From the NCBI GenBank assembly GCA_910589275.1, contig CAJUTH010000004.1, positions 1 through 64,000 on the forward strand: a stretch of 64,000 nucleotides of DNA, in the 5' to 3' direction. A model generated the notes under the pieces. The model ran no database searches. It was not told where the DNA came from and saw nothing but the letters and a program-made list of their open reading frames with translations. Below are positions 34,764 to 43,573 of this stretch, piece after piece (within the stretch, counting starts at the first letter, position 1; each line of letters begins with the position of its first letter). This DNA comes from an uncultured Dorea sp. (GTDB lineage Bacteria; Bacillota; Clostridia; Lachnospirales; Lachnospiraceae). The position numbers and the translations under genes are program-made.

Positions 34764-35339
34764 TTATAAAAATCCATATTCCGACAGCAACTTCTTCTGA
34801 AATTCCCTGTCACAGGCGGCACGAACCAAATCATCCGTCCTATGCTCTTCCACTAGCTTACGATTAAGCCGTTCCAAATGCTCTTGATAAGATTGCTGCC
34901 GCGCCAGCTTATCCTCTAAGTCATTGATAGTTTCCTTCTGCTCATCTATCTTATCCTGCATCTCATCAATCATGTAATCCACCGTATTCTTATCGAGAAT
35001 CGCCAGTTCTTCCGAAAATATCCCCATAAAATCCTCCATATTCCTGCACATCCCATATACTTCCTTATACAGCGGCTCGAACTCCGGATATACTTCGATC
35101 AGCTCTACGATTCTCTCCGGTTCATCCACGCTTAAAAAAGCCAGCCATGCATCTAATTTATTACATTTCCTTACCCCTTTATTTTGAAGGATTTTCTTAA
35201 AAATGTCAATAGCAATAAACGTATACTCCTGCAGCAGATCCATTTGCAATCCGGTGTCGGAAGCCTGACTCCTAATCTCCTCCAGAACCTCCTGCCTGTC
35301 CCTGATTATGGGAAAATATCGCTGTAAAACATTTGCCAT
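34764..35339 (-). pseudogene. Second PD-(D/E)XK copy with the catalytic domain deleted in frame
   Basis: ATG at 35339 (MANVLQRYFPIIRDRQEVLE) with AAAGGAG upstream encodes the normal start of the family. After about 24 residues the frame jumps straight to QASDTGLQMDLLQEYTF, which in the neighbouring copy follows the nuclease core. The whole catalytic region is missing. The remaining 191 aa, mostly coiled coil plus the conserved C-terminus, are still in frame and very similar to the copy at 33680. It may be a decayed gene or a catalytically inactive protein that is still made. Confidence 0.75.
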
Positions 35340-35538
35340 ACGCAAATTCTCCTTTCCTTTTTCACTTTTCTTTTGTTCTTCATCATTACCGGGGTTGTCC
35401 TTCGATACGAAGCTCCGAAAATGTGATGCCTTCCGGCTTAGATATTTTGAGGGAAGCAGGATGGCTTCCCTCAAGATAAAGATAGTATATCACAATTCTT
35501 ATGTTAATTCAATAGCGTTTTATGTTATTCTTGCGCCT

Positions 35539-37221
35539 CTATGCAAACATCGGCTTTAGCGCTTCCGCCAGCTTATCTTTCTGAGCCTGCGCCTCCTCAA
35601 GATCCTTTCCAAGGGTCGTAAAATAGGTCTTAATCTTAGGCTCTGTTCCGGACGGACGTACAATCACGCTTGCTCCGCCTTCCAGTGTATAAATAAGTAC
35701 ATTCGCCGCTGGAAGCCCAGTCTCTTCCGGCTTCTTGTAATCCACAGCCTTCTCAACTTTATATCCCGAGATCTCTTCCGGCGGATTATCCCTGAGTTCC
35801 TGCATAATGCCAGCCATCTTATCCATTCCGGTCAGACCCGGGAACTCAAAGCTGTCTACCTTATTCAGATAACGTCCGTACTCCGTATAAATCTCTTCCA
35901 TCCTCTGTTTTAAGGAACTGCCGATGCTTCTGTAATATGCCGCCATCTCACAGATCAGCATAGAACCGATCACCGCATCCTTATCACGCACGTAAGGGCC
36001 TGCCAGATATCCGTAACTCTCCTCAAATCCGAAAATAAATCGGTCTTCCTCTCCGTCTGCCTCCAGCCTTGCAATCTGGTCGCCGATCCACTTAAACCCA
36101 GTCAGCACGCTCCTAAGCTCCACGCCGTAATGCTCTGCAACCGCGTCAGCAAGCGGTGTAGATACGATCGACTTCACAGCAACCGGCTTCTCTGGCATGG
36201 TTCCCTTCTCAATACGCCCTGCGCAGATATAATCCAGAAGCAGTACGCCCACTTCATTTCCGCTTACCAGCTCATAGGAGCCGTCCGGACACTTCATGGC
36301 AATACCTACACGGTCTGCATCCGGATCCGTTGCCAGCATCAGATCCGCCCCTGTTTCCTCCGCCAGTTTCAGTCCCTGTTCCAGCGCCTCAAAAATCTCC
36401 GGGTTTGGATAGCTGCAGGTTGTAAAATAGCCGTTCGGATACTCCTGATCCGGCACAATCGTAATATCCGTAATTCCGATATCCTTCAAAACCTGCGTCA
36501 CCGGTACAAGCCCCGCGCCGTTTAACGGACTGTAAACCAGCTTCAGCCCCGCCGTCTTACACAAGCCCGGACGAACCTGCCTTGATTCAATCGCCTCATA
36601 GAGCGCCTTCTTACATTCGTCGCCCACAAACCGGATCATGCCGTTCTCAACACCCTCTGCAAAGGAAATAAAACTTGCCCCGTTCAGCACGTCCGTCTTC
36701 TGGATCTCGTCGTATACGATGGCCGCTGCGTCGTCCGTCATCTGGCAGCCATCCGGCCCATAAGCCTTATACCCATTGTATTTGGCCGGATTATGGGATG
36801 CCGTAACCATGATGCCTGCGTTGCACTTATAGTAACGCGTTGCAAAGGAAAGCGCGGGTACCGGCATCAGCGCGTCATAAATCCTCACATGGATCCCATT
36901 TGCCGCCAAAACGCCTGCCGCCGTCTTTGCAAATATGTCGCTCTTTAAACGGCTGTCATAGCTGATTGCCACCGTCTGGCTTCCGCCCTGCGTCTTCACC
37001 CAGTTGGCAAGCCCCTGCGTCGCCTGACGCACAACATAAATATTCATACGATTCGTCCCTGCCCCGAGCACTCCTCTGAGCCCGGCCGTACCGAACTTCA
37101 GCGCTACCGCGAAACGATCTTTGATCTCCTCGTCATTGCCTTCAATTCTGGATAACTCCGGCATAAGATCCGCATCCTCCAGATCCGCCTCCATCCAACG
37201 CTTATACTCTTCCTGATACAT
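35539..37221 (-). CDS. pgcA: Phosphoglucomutase/phosphomannomutase (alpha-D-phosphohexomutase)
   Basis: Interconverts glucose-1-phosphate and glucose-6-phosphate. I chose the ATG at 37221 (MYQEEYKRWMEADLED), with GGAGTGG upstream; a second ATG lies at 37239. The 560-aa enzyme shows the phosphoserine motif TASHNPAKYNGYKAYG, the metal loop DPDADRVGIA, the sugar loop GFEESYGYLAG and the phosphate-binding RPSGTEPKIK. All domains of the family are complete. It would link glgP product to glycolysis. The promoter just upstream contains a perfect 12-bp palindrome. Confidence 0.95.
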   Translation of the reverse strand: MYQEEYKRWMEADLEDADLMPELSRIEGNDEEIKDRFAVALKFGTAGLRGVLGAGTNRMNIYVVRQATQGLANWVKTQGGSQTVAISYDSRLKSDIFAKTAAGVLAANGIHVRIYDALMPVPALSFATRYYKCNAGIMVTASHNPAKYNGYKAYGPDGCQMTDDAAAIVYDEIQKTDVLNGASFISFAEGVENGMIRFVGDECKKALYEAIESRQVRPGLCKTAGLKLVYSPLNGAGLVPVTQVLKDIGITDITIVPDQEYPNGYFTTCSYPNPEIFEALEQGLKLAEETGADLMLATDPDADRVGIAMKCPDGSYELVSGNEVGVLLLDYICAGRIEKGTMPEKPVAVKSIVSTPLADAVAEHYGVELRSVLTGFKWIGDQIARLEADGEEDRFIFGFEESYGYLAGPYVRDKDAVIGSMLICEMAAYYRSIGSSLKQRMEEIYTEYGRYLNKVDSFEFPGLTGMDKMAGIMQELRDNPPEEISGYKVEKAVDYKKPEETGLPAANVLIYTLEGGASVIVRPSGTEPKIKTYFTTLGKDLEEAQAQKDKLAEALKPMFA

Positions 37222-37285
37222 TTTAACCACTCCTACCATTCTTTCTTATAATTTTTTTGTTCAACTTGACAAAAAGATTAGTTAT

Positions 37286-37314
37286 AATATACCATGTTTG
37301 GCCAAACTTGGCAA
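37286..37314 (-). promoter_or_regulatory. Promoter of phosphoglucomutase gene with internal palindrome
   Basis: Minus strand TTGCCA (37309-37314), 17-bp spacer, TATATT (37286-37291). The spacer contains GTTTGGCCAAAC (37296-37307), a perfect 12-bp palindrome placed where a repressor would block polymerase. Confidence 0.6.
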
Positions 37315-37345
37315 CGCATCGTCCGCAATAAATCCAACTATTCAT

Positions 37346-37527
37346 TACTATTCACGGCCCATAAGACCGCTCATAGTAACGATTCGGGGGCGGAATTCAC
37401 ACTTAACGGACTGCTAATGTCCGTTATGGTAAAATTTTGCTTCGCAAAAATCGCCCCTCACACCCGAATCATATTCTCACGGGATGCGCAGTCCGGCGCA
37501 TTCCTGAGCCGTGAAACAAACAAAGTA
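37346..37527. repeat. Composite hairpin repeat, family B, copy 2
   Basis: Same module order as 28764-28910: ACTATTCACGGCCC...AGACCGCTCATAGT, CGATTCGGG, AAATTTTGC-tt-CGCAAAAATCGCCCCTCAC, ATGCGC-agtccg-GCGCAT. A family D hairpin (TAACGGAC...GTCCGTTA, 37404-37426) is inserted in the middle. Nothing else is seen in the 37315-37604 gap. Confidence 0.75.
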
Positions 37528-37604
37528 ACACTATTCCTTTTCATAAACGGTTCTCTGTAGTATACTTTTTATATCGACAACATTGATTGAAAGGGGAAAT
37601 TAAT

Positions 37605-38324
37605 ATGGCAGATACAAAAGCCTCCTGCCTGATTGAGCATCATGCCATGCTGTTTGCCTATTTTGCCAAACATGCCATAGAGCTTGGGGGCGATAAAGGC
37701 CAAGACGCCATCCTTGCAGGCATGACCGCCTATGGAAATGAACGGGGGAAACGCATGGCGCTAAATGCTATGGCTCACGGCGACGAGCTTACAACAATGA
37801 CGAATCAGGCCTACGGCGAATGGAAGCCCGACTATCCCGGGCAGATGGAATTTGGGCAGCTAAGGACCGAGCCTACTCTGCAGACCTATATTGCAAAATG
37901 CGCATGGTGCGACGCGTGGAAAAAGCACGGCATTCTGGAATATGGACGGTATTACTGTGTAAATATAGACAATGCCGTCTATCAGGGGTATCGTCCGGAC
38001 TTTGTCTGTACTCCGACCACCACCTCCTTAAGCTGGGGCGGAAACCGCTGTGAATTTGACTGGGGACTCCCTCTGACCGAGGAGGAAAATCTCCGGCTTG
38101 CACAGAAGAAAGAGGAACTGGGCTCTTCCTGCATGAAGAATTTTAATTTTCATACCGCCCACCTAAAGCACACCCTCAGCAAAACTCTGATTGAGCTTCT
38201 GGGCGAAGACGGAAAGAAAGCAGTCTCGCTTGCCCTTGCAGATTTTGCGGATACCTTTGGTCAGGAATATCTGGATGTATTAGAAGATATTCCTCTAGGT
38301 GAAATCTATCCCTTTGATTCGTAA
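37605..38324 (+). CDS. L-2-amino-thiazoline-4-carboxylic acid hydrolase family protein
   Basis: I chose the ATG at 37605 (MADTKASCLIEHHAMLFAYF), with GAAAGGGG upstream. 239 aa. The pattern of an N-terminal helix ending HHAMLFAYFAKHAIELGGDKG, then AYGNERGKRMALNAM, and a cysteine-rich centre (AKCAWCDAWKKHG) matches the ATC-hydrolase family. Those enzymes open cyclic cysteine precursors; many homologues have unknown substrates. An M20 amidohydrolase gene follows by 75 bp on the same strand, then proC. This suggests a small operon for amino-acid or amide salvage. Confidence 0.75.
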   Translation: MADTKASCLIEHHAMLFAYFAKHAIELGGDKGQDAILAGMTAYGNERGKRMALNAMAHGDELTTMTNQAYGEWKPDYPGQMEFGQLRTEPTLQTYIAKCAWCDAWKKHGILEYGRYYCVNIDNAVYQGYRPDFVCTPTTTSLSWGGNRCEFDWGLPLTEEENLRLAQKKEELGSSCMKNFNFHTAHLKHTLSKTLIELLGEDGKKAVSLALADFADTFGQEYLDVLEDIPLGEIYPFDS

Positions 38325-38399
38325 CGAAATGTGAAAGAGACGAAGTGCCGCATACATAGTCCCTCACAGACGCCATCAAATAAGAAAAGGACAACCATT

Positions 38400-39650
38400 A
38401 TGAACATGATCTCTCATTGGATTTCTTCCCATAAAGAAGAAATCATCCGCATTGCCGATGATATTTTCCAACATCCTGAACCTGCCTATGAGGAGTTTTA
38501 CTCCTCGGAATGCCTTGCCGGATTCCTAAAGAAGCAAGGGTTTGAGGTATCTTGGAACACTGCTGGAATCCGTACCGCGTTTACGGCTGTCTGGGGAACG
38601 GGCAGTCCGCGTCTTGGATTTCTGGCAGAATATGACGCGCTGCCGGAATTGGGACACGCCTGCGGACACAATCTGCTGGGAACCGGAGTCTGCGCCGCTG
38701 CCTGCGCCTTAAAAGAAGACATGAACACCCGTAAGACCCCCGGAACCATTCTCGTCTATGGATGTCCGGCGGAAGAAATTATGTCCGGCAAAATCGTAAT
38801 GGACAAAGCCGGAGTATTTGACGGACTAGACGCAGGCGTCATGTGGCACCCATTTGACCGGAACCGCATCAGCAACGACATCTGGCAGTCGCAGGATATT
38901 AAGAATTATACCTTCCGCGGAATCAGCGCCCACGCTTCCAAATCGCCGGAAGACGGCAGAAGCGCGCTGGACGCGGCAGAGCTTATGAATATCGGGGTCA
39001 ATTATCTTCGGGAGCATGTGCCGGACGACGTCCGGATGCATTACGCCTACATCGACAATAAAATTCCTGCCAACGTGGTGCCCGATCTGGCAAAGACCAA
39101 CTATTTCATCCGGTCGTCCAGCCGCGCCCGTACCGACGACGCCAGCCGCCGGGTAGACGACTGCGCGAGAGGAGCTGCGCTGATGACCGGAACCGCCGTA
39201 GAAATCGAACTGGCAGGAAGCTGTAAGGAAATGAAGGTAAACCGCGTATTGGCAGAACTTTACTATCAGGCAATGAAACAGGTTCCCGTGCCCGAATATA
39301 CGGATGAAGAAACTTCCTTTGCCGCCAAGATCAGCCGGGAAGCCGGATTTAACAATCAGGGAATCTATTTCTCTGGATTAGAGCCATTAGAGGATACGCC
39401 TGTTCCCATTTCCATCGGAACCGATGCCTCCGAGGTCAGCCACCGGATCCCCCTGATCACTCTAAGCGCGGCAGCAATGTGCCGAGGAACGCCTCTGCAC
39501 CACTGGGCCGCCGCTAAACAGGCCGGCATGAGCATCGGACACAAGGGCATGCTCTATGCCGCCCGCTGTATGGCAGAAGGAACCAAGCTGTTAATAGAGA
39601 CTCCCGGGGCCTTGGAACAGGCATGGGAATTTCACCGCACACATTATTAG
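38400..39650 (+). CDS. M20-family amidohydrolase (AbgB/aminoacylase type)
   Basis: I chose the ATG at 38400 (MNMISHWISSHKEEIIRIAD), with AAAAGGAC upstream. The 416-aa enzyme has the M20D metal motifs: AEYDALPELGHACGHNLLG (about 76-94) and PAEEIMSGK (about 122-130). The dimerisation lid contains FRGISAHASKSPEDGRSALD, and later metal ligands include SIGTDASEVSHRIPL and TPLHHW. This subgroup resembles p-aminobenzoyl-glutamate utilisation subunit B. It hydrolyses N-acylated amino acids or similar amides; the exact substrate cannot be read. Confidence 0.88.
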   Translation: MNMISHWISSHKEEIIRIADDIFQHPEPAYEEFYSSECLAGFLKKQGFEVSWNTAGIRTAFTAVWGTGSPRLGFLAEYDALPELGHACGHNLLGTGVCAAACALKEDMNTRKTPGTILVYGCPAEEIMSGKIVMDKAGVFDGLDAGVMWHPFDRNRISNDIWQSQDIKNYTFRGISAHASKSPEDGRSALDAAELMNIGVNYLREHVPDDVRMHYAYIDNKIPANVVPDLAKTNYFIRSSSRARTDDASRRVDDCARGAALMTGTAVEIELAGSCKEMKVNRVLAELYYQAMKQVPVPEYTDEETSFAAKISREAGFNNQGIYFSGLEPLEDTPVPISIGTDASEVSHRIPLITLSAAAMCRGTPLHHWAAAKQAGMSIGHKGMLYAARCMAEGTKLLIETPGALEQAWEFHRTHY

Positions 39651-39668
39651 ATTCTAAAGCCGTCATGC

Positions 39669-39728
39669 AGGCGCCGTCATAGAAAGCCGGAAAGCGCATA
39701 TACGCCGCAAGAGCCGCAGCGCCTGCAC
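39669..39728. repeat. Spaced inverted repeat between amidohydrolase and proC
   Basis: GCAGGCGC (about 39669) pairs with GCGCCTGC (about 39721) across a purine-rich loop containing several GCCG/CGGC runs. A role as a weak terminator before proC is possible; no U-run follows. Confidence 0.35.
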
Positions 39729-39773
39729 AACAGCAGAAAATATCATATCTCTCAGAAAGGACAGGTAACAATT

Positions 39774-40571
39774 ATGATCACAAAGAAACTTGGAATTATC
39801 GGCTGCGGTAATATGGGCGGAGCCATCCTGTACGGAGCGTTGGAAAGCGGCATTATCGCCAAAGAAAACGTATTTGTCTATGATATCAATCCGTCTATGA
39901 GGGACAAAGCCTCAGACTGGGGCGTAACCGTATCCGCAAATGATGCGGAAGTATGCCGGAATGCAGACATTATCCTTCTGGCGGTAAAACCGCAGCAGGC
40001 AGAGGATGCATTAGCTATGTGCGAAGATGCGTTGGACAATAAAGCTATGATGTCTATCGTCGCAGGCGTCACCACAGTGCGGCTGCAGGCAATGATAAAC
40101 GGCACTCCCCGCATCCTGCGCATCATGCCGAATACTCCTGCTATGGTATATGAGGGGGCGTTCGCGCTGTGTTCGGACAACAACTTTACCAAAGATGAGC
40201 TTGCCTCTGCAAAATCCCTCTATGAAACCATCGGAATCGTGGAAATGGTTCCCGAACATTTAATAGACGCGGTCTGCGGACTCAGCGGCGGCGGTCCGGC
40301 ATACGCCGCCATGTTCATAGAAGCCATGGCGGACGGCGGCGTTAAACAGGGACTCCCAAGAGCGACCGCATACCGCCTTGCAGCGCAGACCTGCCTTGGA
40401 ACCGCCAAGATGATTCTGGAAACGGATCTGCATCCGGGCCAGATCAAAGACATGGTAACTTCTCCTGCCGGAACTACCATCGAAGGCTGTGAAAAACTAG
40501 AGACCGGAGGCATGAGAGGCGCAGTCATGGAATGCATCAAGGCTGCTACTGAACGGTCAAAAGAATTATAG
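39774..40571 (+). CDS. proC: Pyrroline-5-carboxylate reductase
   Basis: Last step of proline synthesis: NAD(P)H-dependent reduction of pyrroline-5-carboxylate. 265 aa, normal length. The Rossmann motif IIGCGNMGGAILYGAL lies at residues 8-23. AVKPQQAE, IMPNTPAMV and the C-terminal signature GGGPAYAAMFIEAMADGGVK are followed by SPAGTTIEG. AGAAAGGACAGG precedes the ATG. It stands alone at the end of a plus-strand run, just before the large inverted repeat. Confidence 0.95.
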   Translation: MITKKLGIIGCGNMGGAILYGALESGIIAKENVFVYDINPSMRDKASDWGVTVSANDAEVCRNADIILLAVKPQQAEDALAMCEDALDNKAMMSIVAGVTTVRLQAMINGTPRILRIMPNTPAMVYEGAFALCSDNNFTKDELASAKSLYETIGIVEMVPEHLIDAVCGLSGGGPAYAAMFIEAMADGGVKQGLPRATAYRLAAQTCLGTAKMILETDLHPGQIKDMVTSPAGTTIEGCEKLETGGMRGAVMECIKAATERSKEL

Positions 40572-40590
40572 CCTATGGATAGTTTTCCGC

Positions 40591-40880
40591 AGAAAATTTT
40601 TCACCTGTGCGGTTAGGGGCTGTCTGCCGGAAACTGGGCGCTCTATTGTGCAATGCTGGGCAACACTCCAGTGAACTAACTGCTAACTTCGGCTAGAATG
40701 CGCAGGTGAGCCTGCGCATCCAAGTCTACGTTGCCATGCATCCGGAAGAAGCTGCCAGTGGCAGGTTCTGTAGGTAAGCAGTGGATTTCACTTTCGTTAA
40801 AACGCCCTCTTATGCGTTGCACAATAGAGCGCCCAGTTTCCGGCAGACAGCCCCTAACCGCACAGATGGAAGATTTTTCT
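40591..40880. repeat. Large inverted-repeat element (49-bp perfect arms)
   Basis: The 49 bp at 40605-40653 are perfectly repeated in inverted orientation at 40817-40865. Weaker pairing continues outward for about 15 bp (CAGAAAA/TTTTCTG). The 163-nt centre holds smaller hairpins: TGCGCAGG-tgag-CCTGCGCA at 40699-40718 and CTGCCA-g-TGGCAG near 40752. There is no ORF of note inside. It is either a non-autonomous transposon-like element (MITE) or a structured RNA, and may end proC transcription. Confidence 0.8.
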
Positions 40881-40893
40881 GAGAGCGCCGCTT

Positions 40894-40932
40894 CACAAAC
40901 GCAGGCGCAGCGGTGGCTGCGTCGAGGCTTGT
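40894..40932. repeat. Hairpin beside the large inverted repeat
   Basis: CACAAACGCAGGCGCAGC-ggtg-GCTGCGTCGAGGCTTGTG folds into a stem with a perfect CGCAGC/GCTGCG core. It lies between the inverted repeat and the end of the Uma2 gene and may serve as a terminator. Confidence 0.5.
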
Positions 40933-40973
40933 GGAGTAGTGCTATCAGGAAAATAAGCTAGTCAAACTGCCAA

Positions 40974-41684
40974 TTACTTAATATTCGTTGTACTACTTTT
41001 ATCCTCATACAAAAACCGGATATTCTCATAAAGCTCTGCAAAATCGATCTCTAATTCCCCGGCGAAGATACCCACCGGCACCTTGTCCTTAAAGGTATAA
41101 ACTACAGGCGCACCGCCGTGTTCAAAATCATGCACAGCCACAACCTGCTTGTGCGGATCGACCACCCAGTACTCCCTCACTCCCGCATTCTTATATTTGT
41201 GATACTTTAAATTCTGCTCCTTCAGCGTATTCGACGGTGAAAGAACCTCTACCACCAAATCCGGCGCACCATAATAAACCTGTTTCTTAATCTTGTCACG
41301 ATCACAGGCCACGATCACGTCCGGCTGTACAATCGTCTTATCATCCTGATCCAACTGCACGTCAATCGGAGACATAAACGGAAAACAGCTTCCCTTACGC
41401 TCCATGATATACCTCCTGAATTGAAAAAACAACTCTCCGCCTACTCCCTGATGCCCATAGGACGGCGCGGCCATATTATATATTACGCCGTCAATCAGTT
41501 CTACCCGACAGGTTTCCGGCAGCGCATAATAATCTTCTATCGTATACTCCCCTTGTTTCTTATTGAGAATACGCTCCAGCGCCGGATCCCCGGTTGCCTG
41601 ATATACTGCCTGCGACTCCTTTATAAAATCCGGATATCTGGATCTTCCTTCTCCTTTTTCATCATATGTTCTGTATTCGCTCAA
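40974..41684 (-). CDS. Uma2 family (DUF820) PD-(D/E)XK nuclease
   Basis: I chose the TTG at 41684 (LSEYRTYDEKGEGRSRYPDF), with AAGGAGG upstream; no ATG has a comparable ribosome binding site. 236 aa. Family features: YTIEDYYALPE, VELIDGVIYNMAAPSYGHQ, the nuclease core QPDVIVACDRDK and LVVEVLSPSNTLKEQNLKYH, and GVREYWVVDP. These restriction-like proteins are of unknown role and often amplified in genomes. A paralog is encoded at 53004-53741. Confidence 0.85.
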   Translation of the reverse strand: MSEYRTYDEKGEGRSRYPDFIKESQAVYQATGDPALERILNKKQGEYTIEDYYALPETCRVELIDGVIYNMAAPSYGHQGVGGELFFQFRRYIMERKGSCFPFMSPIDVQLDQDDKTIVQPDVIVACDRDKIKKQVYYGAPDLVVEVLSPSNTLKEQNLKYHKYKNAGVREYWVVDPHKQVVAVHDFEHGGAPVVYTFKDKVPVGIFAGELEIDFAELYENIRFLYEDKSSTTNIK

Positions 41685-41843
41685 TTTAATCCTCCTTATC
41701 TGATTTGCATGATACCGCGAACTTCTCCGCAATTTATGCTTCTGTAATTCTAGTATATTTACATATGAATAATCTCATGAAATGTATTTACTTCTATACA
41801 GTAACATAATGATTTTTATATGTCAATCAGATGAAAGAAATAT

Positions 41844-42458
41844 CTATTTTTTTATAAACGGTTTGAACATCCCCAGAAGAAGAAATGAATTGGCAAAAGC
41901 CAGCAGCGACATCCCGATCAGGCTCCATACCACCGCCCCAATAAGAACCGTCGCTGTATTCAGAAAGGTAAGCGCAAAACACATTCCCACGACCAGCATT
42001 ACCAGTACCATAAAGGGAAATCTCGCCGCTGGAATCAGTATCGCGTTTTTCATCATATGAATCGCCGTATTCTCAAACTTCGCGATCAGCGGAAACACAA
42101 AAACCGCCTCAATCAGGTAAAGCATGGCGGCAGCTCCCGTCAGCGCCATTCCCGCCGCCCCGAGGACTCCCGGCAGCCGGCGCACAATCATAAAATCCGC
42201 TCCAAGAGCCGCCCCGATCACCAGAAGAATCAGCCAGATCACCGTACTTTGCTTCCAGTTTCTCCGAAATGCCTCCAGAAATCCCCGCAGAATATATCCC
42301 TCTTCATTCGCCGCCATCTTCAGCGTCACAGAGTACAGCGCGGTTGTGGACGCCCCGATCGTAATAACCGGAAGAGAGCATGCCAGCCATAATAAATTCA
42401 GCAGAATCAGATCAAACACCCGGGATAATGCCCGGACAATGATATTATCCATCAACAT
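41844..42458 (-). CDS. YesL family (DUF624) membrane protein
   Basis: 204 aa with about five membrane helices. The start MDNIIVRALSRVFDLILLNL, LACSLPVITIGASTTALYSV and FLEAFRRNWKQSTVIWLILL are typical YesL features. YesL proteins are usually encoded with carbohydrate ABC importers, and their role is unknown. GAGGTGAT lies just before the ATG. The gene lies downstream of the first SIS gene, separated from it by a terminator. Confidence 0.85.
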   Translation of the reverse strand: MLMDNIIVRALSRVFDLILLNLLWLACSLPVITIGASTTALYSVTLKMAANEEGYILRGFLEAFRRNWKQSTVIWLILLVIGAALGADFMIVRRLPGVLGAAGMALTGAAAMLYLIEAVFVFPLIAKFENTAIHMMKNAILIPAARFPFMVLVMLVVGMCFALTFLNTATVLIGAVVWSLIGMSLLAFANSFLLLGMFKPFIKK

Positions 42459-42496
42459 ACCATCACCTCAGTCTCATTGTAACATACCGCAAACCC

Positions 42497-42530
42497 GAAA
42501 AAAACAGGGACATCCCGGAATGTCCCCATT
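42497..42530 (-). terminator. Terminator of SIS gene 1
   Basis: Minus strand GGGACAT-tccgg-ATGTCCC followed by TGTTTTTTTC, 18 bp behind the SIS stop codon at 42548. Confidence 0.85.
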
Positions 42531-42547
42531 TTCGCATAAAAGCAGAA

Positions 42548-43528
42548 TCAGTATTCCATCTTCCACATATATCTGCGCACGTCTTTTGGATGCTTTCTTG
42601 CATCTGCAAGCGCGGTCAGGTACTCTCTCCATGCACAGTCAAGGAATACATGGTTAAAATACTCTTTTACATGATCGCCCAGCACATCAATGCCCAGTTC
42701 TTTGGAGTCGATCGTCGTAATCTTACCGCCGAATTTATCCATAAATCTCTGGCATCTAATGTCTTCCTCGCGGCTTCTTCCGTCGCTGACCAAATGCACC
42801 ATCGGGAGATTCCTGTCCAGAGTCTCAAATGGACCATGGAAAAATTCCGCGGAATTTACAGTAGGAGAATGAATCCACTGAATCTCCATCAGGCTGCAGA
42901 TTGAAGTAGCGTAAGATACTCCCATTGCCGGAGCACCGCCCATCACATAAATCACATCTTCGTCCTTATGCTCTTTCGCAAACCGCTGGGCAGGTCCATT
43001 GTTTACGTATCTGCGGATTTTAGCCGCCATATCCTCCAAAACGTCAAATGCTTTTCTTGCATCCTCATAATATGCATAATCTTCATACTGTTTCAGAAGC
43101 TCAAAGGACAGAGCCAGCGCCTGAGTAACATTGGTCTCCAGCATCGGCGTAGTAACCTCTCCAATGGATTTAAAACGGATCACTCCGTCCGCATACTTTG
43201 TACTTGCCTCATTTCCCTCGCCCACAAGAGCAATCGTATACGCGCCGCTTTCCTTGCAGAATTTAATTGCCTCTTCTACCTCCGGCGTCCCCTTTAAGGT
43301 AGAGCATACGCACAGGGTATCCTCGCCAAATGCCTTCGGTGTCGTCTGGATAAACTCGCTGGCGTTATAAAGTCCCGTACGAAACAGGCTGGTCTCCCTA
43401 TCGAGCAGATACCATCCCGCATAAATCCCGGCAAGGGAACCTCCGCAGGCAATAAAATACACGTTTCTGATGCCGCCTTTTTTATCGCTTTTCTCCTTGA
43501 TCCCAGCTATGATTTTCTGAATTTCCAT
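42548..43528 (-). CDS. SIS-domain fructosamine deglycase, FrlB-like, copy 1
   Basis: 326 aa, two SIS domains. The first has FIACGGSLAGIYAGWYLLDR (about 26-45) and VCSTLKGTPEVEEAIKFCKE; the second has VMGGAPAMGVSYATSICSLM and NSAEFFHGPFETLDR. The C-terminus RRYMWKMEY is shared with the two other SIS genes. FrlB/GfrF-type enzymes split phosphorylated Amadori compounds into glucose-6-phosphate and the amino acid. This copy is the most diverged of the three and probably handles a different Amadori compound. GGAGGAGG precedes the ATG, and it has its own promoter and operators. Confidence 0.85.
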   Translation of the reverse strand: MEIQKIIAGIKEKSDKKGGIRNVYFIACGGSLAGIYAGWYLLDRETSLFRTGLYNASEFIQTTPKAFGEDTLCVCSTLKGTPEVEEAIKFCKESGAYTIALVGEGNEASTKYADGVIRFKSIGEVTTPMLETNVTQALALSFELLKQYEDYAYYEDARKAFDVLEDMAAKIRRYVNNGPAQRFAKEHKDEDVIYVMGGAPAMGVSYATSICSLMEIQWIHSPTVNSAEFFHGPFETLDRNLPMVHLVSDGRSREEDIRCQRFMDKFGGKITTIDSKELGIDVLGDHVKEYFNHVFLDCAWREYLTALADARKHPKDVRRYMWKMEY

Positions 43529-43543
43529 TCTGTCCTCCTCCTT

Positions 43544-43559
43544 GTTTTAACACGTCTTA
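43544..43559. promoter_or_regulatory. GntR-type operator upstream of SIS gene 1
   Basis: GTTTTAACACGTCTTA (minus: TAAGACGTGTTAAAAC). It lies downstream of the SIS-1 promoter and matches the site at 49685-49702 at 15 of 16 positions. Confidence 0.65.
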
Positions 43560-43573
43560 TGTTGTATGCTTTT

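Noticed and set aside
37294..37560. 88-codon plus-strand frame
   Set aside because: It runs through a family B hairpin repeat and the phosphoglucomutase promoter; no ribosome binding site.
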